64,000 nucleotides of DNA from positions 1-64,000 of the forward strand of contig JAUCBJ010006998.1 in NCBI GenBank assembly GCA_032718475.1, given 5' to 3'. The notes under the pieces were generated by a model that searched no databases, was not told the DNA's origin, and saw only the letters and a program-made list of their open reading frames with translations. Below, piece by piece: positions 23,437 through 33,214 of this stretch (its first letter is position 1; each line of letters begins with the position of its first letter). The DNA comes from Nemertoderma westbladi. Taxonomy: Eukaryota > Xenacoelomorpha > Nemertodermatida > Nemertodermatidae. The translations under genes and the position numbers were made by a program.

Positions 23437-24611
23437 CATGGGCAACATTGGACTACCACCTACCATGGGCAACATTGAACTACCACCTACCATGGGCAAC
23501 ATTGAACTACCACCTACCATGGGCAACATTGAACTAACACCTACCATGGGCAACATTGTACTACCACCTACCATGGGCAATATTGAACTACCAGAGGCCA
23601 CGGGTAACATTGAACTACCATCTACCATGGGCTACATTGAACTGCCCCCAATATGGGCAACATTGAACTTCCATCTACCATAGGCAACATTGAACTACCA
23701 CCTACCATGGGCAACATTGAAATACCACCTACCATGGGCAACATTGCACTAACACCTACCATGGGCAACATTGAAATACCACCTATCATGTGCAACATTT
23801 CACTACTATCTACCACGGGCAAAATTGTACTACTACCTACCATGGGCAATATTGAACTACCAGAGGCCACGGGTAACATTGAACTACCATCTACCATGGG
23901 CTACATTGAACTGCCCCCAATATGGGCAACATTGAACTTCCATCTACCATAGGCAACATTGAACTACCACCTACCATGGGCAACATTGAAATACCACCTA
24001 CCATGGGCAACATTGCACTACCATCATCTACCATGGGCAACATTGAACTATCATCTACCATGGGCAACATTGAACTACCACCTACCATGGGCAACATTGA
24101 AATACCTCCTACCATGGGCAACATTGAACTACCATCATCTACCATTGGCAACATTGAACTACCATCTACCATAGACAACATTGAACTACCACCTACCATG
24201 GGCAACATTGAAATACCACCTATCATGTGCAACATTACACTACTATCTACCACGGGCAAAATTGTACTACTACCTACCATGGGCAATATTGAACTACCAT
24301 AGGCCACGGGCAACATTGAACTAACATCTACCATGGGCTACATTGAACTGCCCCCAATATGGGCAACATTGAACTTCCATCTACCATAGGCAACATTGAA
24401 CTACCACCTACCATGGGCAACATTGAAATACCACCTACCATGGGCAACATTGCACTACCATCATCTACCATGGGCAACATTGAATTACCATCTACCATGG
24501 GCAACATTGAACTACCACCTACCATGGGCAACATTGAAATACCTCCTACCATGGGCAACATTGCACTACCATCATCTACCATTGGCAACATTGAACTACC
24601 ATCTACCATGA
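23437..24611. repeat. 27-bp minisatellite with higher-order structure
   Basis: About 43 copies of a 27-bp unit containing CCTACCATGGGCAACATTGA, with 30-bp variants that gain one ATC triplet. Because the unit is a multiple of three, both strands stay open (9-residue period MGNIELPPT on the plus strand) without being genes. A marker block containing CCCCCAATATGGGCAACATT recurs at about 23647, 23916 and 24353, spaced 269 and 437 bases. This shows that blocks of several units were duplicated as a whole. Confidence 0.95.
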
Positions 24612-25494
24612 CCCACTATAAATACGTCCTGATAAGGTGCAGCTGCCCACTAAATTAAGTTTTTACTTTTTAATCGGTGGTTATTAGGCCTTCTAGTGGC
24701 AGACAAATCGTAATACTGCATAGCAAGATCTCTTTTACTTTTCGAGATATATGGCTGCATGTCAAAACACTAGAATGCACATTATCTAGTCACATAATTT
24801 CCTACTGTGATATTCCTTGTCAGTGATTTCATTTCCGGCGTTAGTTTTCAAATTTGGCGGCATCATGTCTTTCTGCATGCCTGTCGGTCTGTCCGTCAAA
24901 ATACATCGGACAGCTGGATAGAAAAACAGACAGTTTGGAAGCCATCAAATGTAAAAACTGACATCGGAAATGAAACTACCAGTGGCTAGTATTATAGTTT
25001 TATTTTTTATCCTGCTGATTGACCTATTGTCACAGCTGAATGATATGAATTTCCAATTCAACCCGATTTACTGCTGGTCCTGATAAAGTTCTACATTTTA
25101 TTAACATTGAAGTAATTTTTCTCTCTGCTGCTTTGTTCAACATTTTTACGACATTTTATTTTTGCTACACCTGGAGACAGAGTTTTTACATCTAATACAC
25201 CGATGAGATGTAATTTCAAAGCAATAGGTATACATGACCATGACAGAGGTAGCTATGCAATTTGTTCAGTTTGCTATGTTTAGGGGTCTTTAAAAACTTT
25301 CCCCACGATGAAGTTTTTGAAGGAATTTTAATTTCTACGACCAAGTGCTTCAGAAAATCAAACAATTGTTTATACCGGAATTTCTGGGCAACGAATATAC
25401 CTCGCTCAGCCCATATCTGAGACAGCTGATAAAAAAAACATAAAACGAAAAATGAAGAGTAAATATCTCCTCAGTTTCTGGAAAGAATGAATTA
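24612..25494. other. Non-coding stretch between minisatellite and neprilysin gene
   Basis: No exon or RNA gene was supported. The right end is the expected 3' UTR of the minus-strand neprilysin gene. Confidence 0.4.
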
Positions 25495-27837
25495 TTACCA
25501 GACGGTACATTTTTTGGTGGGATTCATCGGGCTGTCTTTGGGACAACTGTAAACCTTGCTGAACTGGTAGGAGTTGGACAAACTGCCGACCACTCGCCAT
25601 TTCGAAGGGCTGTGATTGTCTAACTTCAAAAGTAAACTGGCTCTCTCCTTGGTTGCTGAGTTGCACCACATCTGTGCCAAGCTGAGGAAAAACAACTGCT
25701 CGTTATTAAGCTGCAGGGCGGGCAGCTGTTTCTCTTCTCCGTTCTGTTCCACCCAGGTTTGGTAGGCGAGGAAGGAACTCTTTAAACCACCATTATCCGC
25801 GATGTTCTCGGCCAGCGTTAAGTTACCGTCAACATTTTCTCCATGCACTGTATAGGCACTGTACTGCTCCCTCATACAGTCTGCCTGTTTCTTGTACTTT
25901 GAGATCGAATCGTTGCTCCACCACTGGCGTAGGTTCCCTTTGGCATCCAATTTTCGTCCATCGGAGTCGAAACCGTGAGTCAACTCATGTCCCATGGCGT
26001 ATCCAATTTTACCAAAGTTGAGCGCCTTGTGGAACGATTTATCGTAGAAGGGGGTCTGGAGGATGGCTGCGGGGTACACCATGTTGTTTGATTGATAATT
26101 ATAGAACGCATTAATCATGGCCGGGCCAAAGCCCAGCATCCCGATATCCCAGGTATTTCTATCTTCAAACGGCTCCCGCAGCTTAATCAAGTTATTTCCC
26201 AATGCAAATTTCATTAATTTCAAACTGTTATTAAAAAATTCATCATTTTTAATCTCCAAAGACTTATATTTCTCATTTAGGGAGGATCTATCGAGAATAA
26301 TGTCGGGGTATCCGATTAACTTCCCCATCATCTTGGCTTTCCGCTCGGCTTTGTTCAATGTATCGGCATCCAACCATGCCACCTGTGGTAGATTCTCTAT
26401 GAAAGCATCTCGGATTCCATCAATCATCTTTGAAGCACTTTCCTTGCTAGCATTATCAAATTTTCTCTCTACAAACAAAGCTCCAATGGCATAAGGGAAA
26501 CTATTCTCTGTATGTTGGAGACAACTCTTCCACATTGGTTCCTGGCCCCCATTAAAATAACTCTCCTTAATGTTAATAAATTTATCAGAAAGATATTTAA
26601 CTTTGGAATCGATAAACCGGAACAACATGTAGTGTTCGACTACAACTGAATCAGTATGATTCATAATTTCACTTAAAGCTTTCAAATATTCCAAGGAATA
26701 CACAACAACTACTTCCTTTGGTGTTATCGTATAACTAAAGGGACTATATAAATGTTGCAATAAATCCAGCCAGTTAACAACGGGAGCTTCTTTCTGAAGA
26801 TCCTCAATTGTCATTTTTCGATAGTTACTTTCAATAAGACTGAGATCATTGGGGTGGAAAGGATGGGCTTCGCTTATATTAGCTAATTCTATTTCGAACT
26901 CCAGCGCTTTTCGCATTGTTGATTTCAAGATTGTGGCATTGAGCCCGACATTCATAGAAATATTCTTCATATAATTCAATACGTAAGTCATTGTTGGGTC
27001 GTTGTCTATGGTTTTATTTAGGTACAAAGGGGGTTGATCCAAAACCAGGTTCCCTTTGGCAATGGTGATTACTTGAACAACATTATTCTTAATGTCTGGA
27101 GATGAACTCACAACTACTAGAGGCGGACCAGGTGGTTCCATCCCCAGCATTGATAAGTTAGTGAACATCGTTTTTAGCAGATCTGTTAACTCTTCCTTCG
27201 ATGTACTACCATTAGACTCAGACCCGGGCGATTCCAAGTTCTTAAAGTTGTTTTGGATTATCTCTCTCAATGGTTTTCCACCCAACTTGACTTTTGCACT
27301 TTCATCCATACAGGAGAGATAATATCTATGAGCTTTACCTATTGCATCATCCTCGTTGGTATAATTCCCTCTGGCCGTTATTTCATCCAACATAGACTTT
27401 AGCAATATCTTGTTTTCAAGGCCTTTTTTACTCAATTGATCCCATTCTAACTCGCCGGGTGGGATTGGGTTCTTGTTGATCCAACCCCCACATGCATAGT
27501 TGTAGAAATCCTGGCAGGGATCGACCGAGGTGTTCATATTGGCCCAGATTGAGGATGCCATGTAAATGCACTCGGGGGTCAGACATAATGCCTCACTACT
27601 TGAGCCTCCAATGGCGAGAACGATAACTAATGCTGCTACTATCAGTACCAGTAGTAAAATTATCCCAAATAAAACGTTCCTTGTAGTGAAATAGCGTCGT
27701 ACGATGGGACTAGATGATTTTGGTAAAGTAATTTCTGCTCTCTCTACCTGGGACATTGTGAGGTCTACTTTCTCAATCACTAGACTATCGTCACATTTCG
27801 TCACTTCAAAATTGCTTCTTTTGAATTGCGATGTCAT
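25495..27837 (-). CDS. Neprilysin-like M13 metalloprotease, single exon (780 aa)
   Basis: A zinc endopeptidase of the neprilysin/endothelin-converting-enzyme family. It is predicted to be a type II membrane protein: about 54 cytosolic residues, one membrane segment at about 55-77 (VLFGIILLLVLIVAALVIVL), then an ectodomain that cleaves peptides outside the cell. The ectodomain begins with the conserved cysteine region (CLTPECI, SVDPCQDFYNYACGGW). The substrate-binding NAFY motif lies in MINAFYNYQSNN. The zinc motif HELTH is at 617-621, with the third zinc ligand E677 in ENIAD and D681 four residues later. The C-terminus is KKCTVW, matching the family's CxxW ending. Length and motifs match active members. 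The gene lacks introns entirely, unlike most animal neprilysins. Retroposition or an intronless lineage expansion are both possible. I use no symbol because orthology within the M13 family cannot be decided. Confidence 0.96.
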   Translation of the reverse strand: MTSQFKRSNFEVTKCDDSLVIEKVDLTMSQVERAEITLPKSSSPIVRRYFTTRNVLFGIILLLVLIVAALVIVLAIGGSSSEALCLTPECIYMASSIWANMNTSVDPCQDFYNYACGGWINKNPIPPGELEWDQLSKKGLENKILLKSMLDEITARGNYTNEDDAIGKAHRYYLSCMDESAKVKLGGKPLREIIQNNFKNLESPGSESNGSTSKEELTDLLKTMFTNLSMLGMEPPGPPLVVVSSSPDIKNNVVQVITIAKGNLVLDQPPLYLNKTIDNDPTMTYVLNYMKNISMNVGLNATILKSTMRKALEFEIELANISEAHPFHPNDLSLIESNYRKMTIEDLQKEAPVVNWLDLLQHLYSPFSYTITPKEVVVVYSLEYLKALSEIMNHTDSVVVEHYMLFRFIDSKVKYLSDKFINIKESYFNGGQEPMWKSCLQHTENSFPYAIGALFVERKFDNASKESASKMIDGIRDAFIENLPQVAWLDADTLNKAERKAKMMGKLIGYPDIILDRSSLNEKYKSLEIKNDEFFNNSLKLMKFALGNNLIKLREPFEDRNTWDIGMLGFGPAMINAFYNYQSNNMVYPAAILQTPFYDKSFHKALNFGKIGYAMGHELTHGFDSDGRKLDAKGNLRQWWSNDSISKYKKQADCMREQYSAYTVHGENVDGNLTLAENIADNGGLKSSFLAYQTWVEQNGEEKQLPALQLNNEQLFFLSLAQMWCNSATKERASLLLKLDNHSPSKWRVVGSLSNSYQFSKVYSCPKDSPMNPTKKCTVW

Positions 27838-28377
27838 TATGTTATTTATGGTTCAAAAAATAAATATATGTCACAATGTAACAGCAAACAACTACAAAAT
27901 GAGACTTTTATCTGATTAACTTTTACATTGACTTACAGTAGTATTATATCTGGTTTTGGGGTTTGAAAATGTGTAAAGTAAAATACACCTTGTATGGATT
28001 TTGTTCACACAAAGTCATTTTTAGTACTGCCAAATAGGTAATTACAGTGAATCTACTCTGAAAACTCATCTAAACTCTAGTTCGTGCTTTGATATTGAAA
28101 ATAAACTAATTGCTACTACAAATAACTAAAAATTAAAATGTAAGTGCCGTTTGTGGGGTATGACGTTCAAACATTGAACCATTGAACCAAAGCAAACTGA
28201 AGCTAAATGTAGGCCTACTGATTTTATATTTTTCGTAGTTTATGGGGTGTAAGACTCTTGTTTGTTTACTTTGACTTAATATATACATAACAAACCCCCT
28301 GTTAGTCAGTATGTCGTTACATTCCATTATCAAAACATTGAACCGACAGACAGCCAATAATGTCCATTTGTCCCACA
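27838..28377. other. Upstream region of the neprilysin gene
   Basis: AT-rich and without supported exons. It should hold the promoter and 5' UTR of the minus-strand neprilysin gene; no clear core promoter motif could be fixed. Confidence 0.35.
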
Positions 28378-29240
28378 CTAAACTATTCATTTATTCAGCA
28401 GTGCCTCCATCCACTTTCTGTCTACTGCTGATGCCTGATGGTGACACAAATCCATTCGTATTCCTATGTCGAGTCCTCCAGGTTGACTCACTTGCACCAT
28501 TCTTATTCATAATTGTGGTTGATTATGTTCTACGCATGTCCGGCACGTACTGCTCCAGAAGAGGATAATACAGTAGCTCCCTAGTTCGTTTAGAACCTGT
28601 ATTTGTTAGCTACAGGAAGACCAAGAGAAATTGTCTGATCTTATTAGCATAAGCTCTAAGATAGGTGTGCTTGAACATGTGAATGACTTCTGCTACTTGG
28701 GGGAGCATGGATCCGGAAGTCAGGTTAAGACATTCGGTTACGTAAGGGGAAGGCATGTGCAGCATTGAATGTGCCGTCAGGATTTGGAAGTCGCATAGAA
28801 TATATCGGTAACTTATTTCGAGCAGCAGTAGAACCAGTACCCCTATATGGGAGTTCTTGCTGGGCTCTAACTGCTGAGGTCACCAAATCTCTGTATGGCA
28901 CATAAAATGTAAGAATGCTATGTCGTGATCACTGTGTCAACTATCCTACCAGCACTATACATCATTGGAGTTGTCTCATTGGTCTTCCCAGTCTTGACAC
29001 TTGAACAGATTCATATCTCCGCTTCGCAAGGGGCATTCCTTTCGCCTTGGTGACCATCGTATGTACAAACTTATGCCGTGGCAGTCTCATGGAGAGAATA
29101 ATCATGATGGACACCCCAATACTTCTTCGAGACAACTCTATTAAAGGACACTACTGGCCTTGAAGATGCGAATAATATCGCGAAAGTCAAAGGGAATAGG
29201 GAATTGTTGCTGTGTAATTTTGTCGATAACTCGGCATAGC
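28378..29240 (+). pseudogene. Decayed LINE-B fragment (RT C-terminal half)
   Basis: Encodes, over several frames, the same order as the LINE-B copy at 38082-41868: DSLAPFLFIIVVDYVL, then a region equivalent to YLGSWIRKSDEDLRIRKGKA, then LYGSSCWALTAE, and finally PWQSHGENNHDGHP and a degraded ELWRCNFVDK end. It lacks the 5' half. Many stops; inactive. Confidence 0.8.
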
Positions 29241-29664
29241 TTTTATAAGGCAAGTTATTACTCACTATTATTGTTCACTAAAATCACCCAAGACGTCTAC
29301 TATATACTCCCATTCAAGGTTCAGTGAAAAAAAAACAGGGTAATACGAGTAATATGTACCCATGGACCGACACCGAAAGGCAATGATCAATCCGCCAGTA
29401 CATTCCTCATCGGCCTGCACTTATATAAAGCGAGGACGGCAGAGTCAAACCAAATCCCAAGTCCAGTTTCATTGAGCAGCCGGAGAAGAAAAGTAATTAA
29501 TTGAACAATTAAATAATTAACTAACTAATTACTAATTAACCGTAGAAAGTTATTTATTAATACATAAAAGAAATTCAGATGGTATATAACCACAAATAAG
29601 TTATGTTGTGTTACATGGGATAAGTCGTTCTCTACAGGTACTATGCTGTCTCGTCGGCACTCAT
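29241..29664. other. Non-coding stretch
   Basis: No feature could be supported. AT-rich around 29490-29560, with TTAATTA words. Confidence 0.3.
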
Positions 29665-30300
29665 CGGGGTCTCCTTAGATACCCAAAGGAATCGCAGCGC
29701 CATCCTCAACTCCCACACACCTCCACTTGGTGCGTGATGCCCTGAAGCAGGCACACGTCGCCCTAAGGATACCAAACGAAAGCCGCGCCCTCACCCACCC
29801 CATGATACAGCAATATGGCTTCGCCCATTTAGTACCCAGTCTCTCTGATACCCTCCTCACCGTCATTGAGTACTCAGGCTCGAGTACACCGTCCACTGTA
29901 GCAACCAGCGCAGCGGGGTGAAATCTGCTTGCCGGAGAGCACATGCATCATGGTACTTGTTTTTCTTCGAGTTTCAACGTCTAGTACGATAGAGGCTACA
30001 GGACGTGCCACATATGATGGGGCATCCGGGTCAACGACCCGAACATCGAACAATGCCCGCCTCTGTGGCTGCCAGTAACCCCTCATTGAGAGATCAGCGC
30101 GCAAACCCTCCACACCACTTTCCTCGTTGGCCTCTCTGATTACAGGTTCCCGTGATATGCAAGATTCATGGAAAGCTAAACTAAAGAGTGCACCCTGGGT
30201 ATCCCTGACCTCGTTTTAACCCAGAGCCACTAAACCCCCCTTCTTACAGTCAAGCGCGTGGGTTGTACTAAAAACTTCGCCACAACCATCGCATTTTCGA
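29665..30300 (-). pseudogene. Retroelement RT C-terminal fragment of a different LINE type
   Basis: Minus-strand frames encode, in order, a CKKGGLVALG cysteine-containing segment, SLAFHESCISREPVI, GLRADLSMRGYWQPQRRALF followed by DVRVVDPDAPSY, and then in another frame KWAKPYCCIMGWVRARLSFG. This order (HALDCxKGG, RADxxxRGFW..QRAFFDVRV.P, LGWxRxRLSFALLR) is a known C-terminal module of reverse-transcriptase proteins in aquatic invertebrates. Stops and a frameshift break it. The block stands out by its high G+C. Confidence 0.75.
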
Positions 30301-30468
30301 TGGGCCATTACTAATTAACACTAAAATTCTCAACCGATATCTATCCAAATTTGAAGACCTACGGTACTCCTACAAAAGCAGTGTGTAGTAAACATTATAA
30401 TAAGTAATTGATTATAATCCTAAATTTACCATTAATAATGCTGAATTTTACACTTTTTTTTACCGTTA

Positions 30469-30551
30469 GTTGTTATCAAGACTTGCTCAACTGGAAGTGG
30501 AAAAAGTTATCTCGAAATTAGAAGAGGTTCAAGATGTTCCTGAAGAGTGAA
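30469..30551 (+). CDS. Possible terminal exon of a coiled-coil protein
   Basis: A strong pyrimidine tract ending ACCGTTAG precedes a frame reading LLSRLAQLEVEKVISKLEEV and ending at a stop near 30549. A second overlapping frame from the ATG near 30534 is also lysine- and glutamate-rich (NQSKKEVQRYEAMVKNMERK). No other exon of such a gene was found, so this is only a candidate. It may equally be a piece of the neighbouring Penelope-like element. Confidence 0.25.
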
Positions 30552-30898
30552 GACACTGCCTCATCCAATCAATCTAAGAAGGAAGTTCAACGTTATGAAG
30601 CCATGGTTAAGAATATGGAGAGAAAAATATGTGAATATCAATCGGATATACATTATCTAAAAAAGGGAAATCAGAGAACAAAAAGACAGTAACAGTGAAT
30701 ATAACAACGCGTGAATAATAACGGTCCGCGTCTACTAACTCATGAACTGTCCCCTTGAATGACTTACTACCAACAAAAATTTACCAGATAGGGGGCGCCA
30801 TATGAAGCCTTATAAAACAAAAACTGGAAAATAACACCACCATCAATAACAACAACGAAGTGAATACTAGAGGTCTCGCTACGCGGACCTAAAAAAAA

Positions 30899-31190
30899 TG
30901 CTAGTGTGATGCGATGTGACTACGATGTGATTTATTTTATTAAATGTAAACAGCATCCACACTTGAGGTACCTCGGCCAGACAGAACAGCGTTTACATGA
31001 GCGCCTCCGAGGTCACCGTAGTGCCATAAATGACGCAGCTGGCAGGGGACTAGGAGTCGATTTATCGAGTCCTGAAGTCTGAAGTTTTTTAGTTAAATTT
31101 TATTAATATTGTGTTTAAAATAATAACCACTGAAGACGCGCGGGAAGCGTGAAATAGCTAATGGTAAACTAACAATATTTTATATTAGCC
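30899..31190 (+). pseudogene. Penelope-like element 3' fragment with GIY-YIG endonuclease piece
   Basis: The plus strand reads VIYFIKCKQHPHLRYLGQTE followed by QRLHERLRGHRSAIND. This is the GIY-YIG nuclease core with its YxGQT and RxxxHR motifs, as found at the C-terminus of Penelope-like elements. It is followed by an ACTGAAGACGCGCGGGAAGC word typical of the 3' untranslated end of such elements. The RT part is absent and the frame stops just after the motif. Confidence 0.72.
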
Positions 31191-31267
31191 GTGGCTCAAG
31201 ACCCTTACTCATCATAAATATTTATTTTTATTTTTAGCAAGTCGTAAGACTTGATTACTGTAAGAAA

Positions 31268-31327
31268 AAAAAGCTACTGGCTACTGACTACTGGCTACTG
31301 ACTACTGGCTACTGACTGCTGGCTACA
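31268..31327. repeat. Short tandem repeat, ACTGGCTACTGACT unit
   Basis: About four copies of a 14-bp unit built from the related words ACTGGCT and ACTGACT, following a short A run. Confidence 0.85.
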
Positions 31328-32015
31328 GACCTAGAGCAAAAACGGCTCTAACCATTTTGATGAAATTTTGCATGGACCATGAAAATAGATTTCTATGGGT
31401 ACTTGTGAAATCGCGGTTTAAATTGAAACATCTCGACTTGTTTTATTTCGAAAAATAGCCCCAAAACACGAAAATTGCCATAGGCGAATTGATAAAACAC
31501 CAGCTGGCACTCATAAAAAAAAATGTATAGAGATGGCCTGGTGATGCATTCAATAGGAAGGGCAACTAACAAAGAAGTACTTTCTCTGCCAAGTTTTATT
31601 ATCACTCTATTCTACAACCCAGACAATAAGCAAACATTAACTGCTTTAGCTGGCTATTACAGTCTCAGCTGAATAACTCTTCCCAATGCATCCTTGCTAT
31701 GTTAATTAATTGGCGTGCAAGCTAAATGACTGTTAGTTAAACAGTGTGTTGACTACTATTGATTGTACTGTGCTCTCGTCGAATTATTGTTTTTTTTTTT
31801 AATCTTTGTGCCAACATTAATACTGTGGAGGCTGTATGCTTATAAGGCTGAATGTTTACTCAGCCTCATAATGATTCTCCATAAGGCTAACATTATAGTT
31901 TGAAATATAAAAATCTGTTATAATAATAATATAATTGTTGTATTTAATTAATATCGTGGATTACATTGAACACTGTAAATTGTTAATCGCGGTTTACATT
32001 GAAACATCTACCATT
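31328..32015. other. Non-coding stretch
   Basis: No gene supported. Contains a T run near 31790 and an imperfect inverted repeat around AAGGCTGAATG / CAGCCTCAT (31845-31870). Confidence 0.35.
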
Positions 32016-32190
32016 ATTACCCTGTTGTTTTGTTATTTACCCGGTTATTTGGCCCGAAGAAATGTTATTTAACCCGAGGAACGAGTTATAAATCCCGAGG
32101 CGAAGCCGAGGGTTTATAACTTGTTCCAAGGGTTAAATAACATTTCTGAGGGTCAAATTAACCGGGTAAATAACAAAATGACAGGGTAAT
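32016..32190. mobile_element. Palindromic hairpin element, left of Crypton ORF
   Basis: A long imperfect palindrome running from ATTACCCTG through TTATTTACCCGGTTATTT, with a centre around GGCGAAGCC, to the mirror CCGGGTAAATAAC...CAGGGTAAT. Single strands would fold into a hairpin of about 80 bp. A related hairpin lies at 35292-35420 and a shorter one at 35097-35168, on the other side of the recombinase ORF. Confidence 0.85.
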
Positions 32191-32230
32191 AATTTTGTTG
32201 TTACATACATTCTGACCAGAGATTCCCTAG

Positions 32231-32630
32231 TGTTCTAAAAGGGCATTGTTTGGGGGTAAAGTATTAAAATGGGGCATGGATATTTTGGGGGATAATACAG
32301 TAGTCAAAACAACAAAACAACTATTGATAGTGTTCTAAAAGGGCATTGTTTGGGGGTAAAGTATTAAAATGGGGCATGGATATTTTGGGGGATAATACAG
32401 TAGTCAAAACAACAAAACAACTATTGATAGTGTTCTAAAAGGGCATTGTTTGGGGGTAAAGTATTAAAATGGGGCATGGATATTTTGGGGGATAATACAG
32501 TAGTCAAAACAACAAAACAACTATTGATAGTGTTCTAAAAGGGCATTGTTTGGGGGTAAAGTATTAAAATGGGGCATGGATATTTTGGGGGTTAGTACGT
32601 AGTCAAAATAAACAAAGCATCTATCGATTC
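32231..32630. repeat. 100-bp tandem repeat, four copies
   Basis: Units start at 32231, 32331, 32431 and 32531, each beginning TGTTCTAAAAGGGCATTGTT. The first three are essentially identical; the fourth diverges near its end. A related single unit (TTCTAAAAGGG, TTTGGGGGG, AAAATGGGGCTTGG) lies at 35484-35552, again just right of a hairpin. Very recent amplification is implied. Confidence 0.95.
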
Positions 32631-33214
32631 GTAGTGCTCTACGAAGTATTTTAGTCAAAACACCAAATAGCGTTAAATAAAGTTGACAGTTAAATAGTTA
32701 AATAGCAATAAAGTTGTACACCACCAGGACTAAAATCGGGCTCAGATAATAGGATATGTTGGGGATTGTACCATTGTAGGTATTCTGGGATTAGTCTTTG
32801 GGGTGCCTGAAATAACAATTCGCAAATTCAAGAAAAAAAATCAGATATATCAATTGCATAATAATAATGCAGCCCATTAATGAAATACAATTCCCAAATT
32901 TATTTGACTTTTTTATAGCACAAATTATGGGGCCTACACCAGTACATCAGGAGTACACTTTGCAACGAAATCAAATATAAATTTGTTAACTTAAATTCTC
33001 AAGTTATGTACTGTAGTGCAAATAAATGACGTAAACAAATAAAGTCTTATCTCACAGAACTCTAAGGTCTATAAAATTAAATTCCCTGCTAATAATTATT
33101 ATTATAAAATTAAATTCCCTGCTAATAATGAATATAAAATTAAATTGGGAGTTAATTTGAATCTTAGCTTAGAAAAAAGAATAAAATCGCGTCTTTAGAT
33201 TACATTTTGATAAA
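32631..33214. other. Non-coding stretch 3' of the recombinase ORF
   Basis: Probably the 3' flank or UTR of the minus-strand recombinase. It includes a TATAAAATTAAATTCCCTGC word repeated two to three times at 33069-33150 and a small hairpin near 32620-32645. Confidence 0.4.

Noticed and set aside
23437-24611. Regularly spaced repeats resembling a CRISPR array
   Set aside because: Units are contiguous without unique spacers, and the surrounding genes are spliced animal genes.
23342-24658. Long ORFs on both strands encoding MGNIELPPT- or SMLPMVGG-type repeats
   Set aside because: They follow from a 27/30-bp unit free of stops; no start context, splice structure or non-repetitive domain supports a gene.
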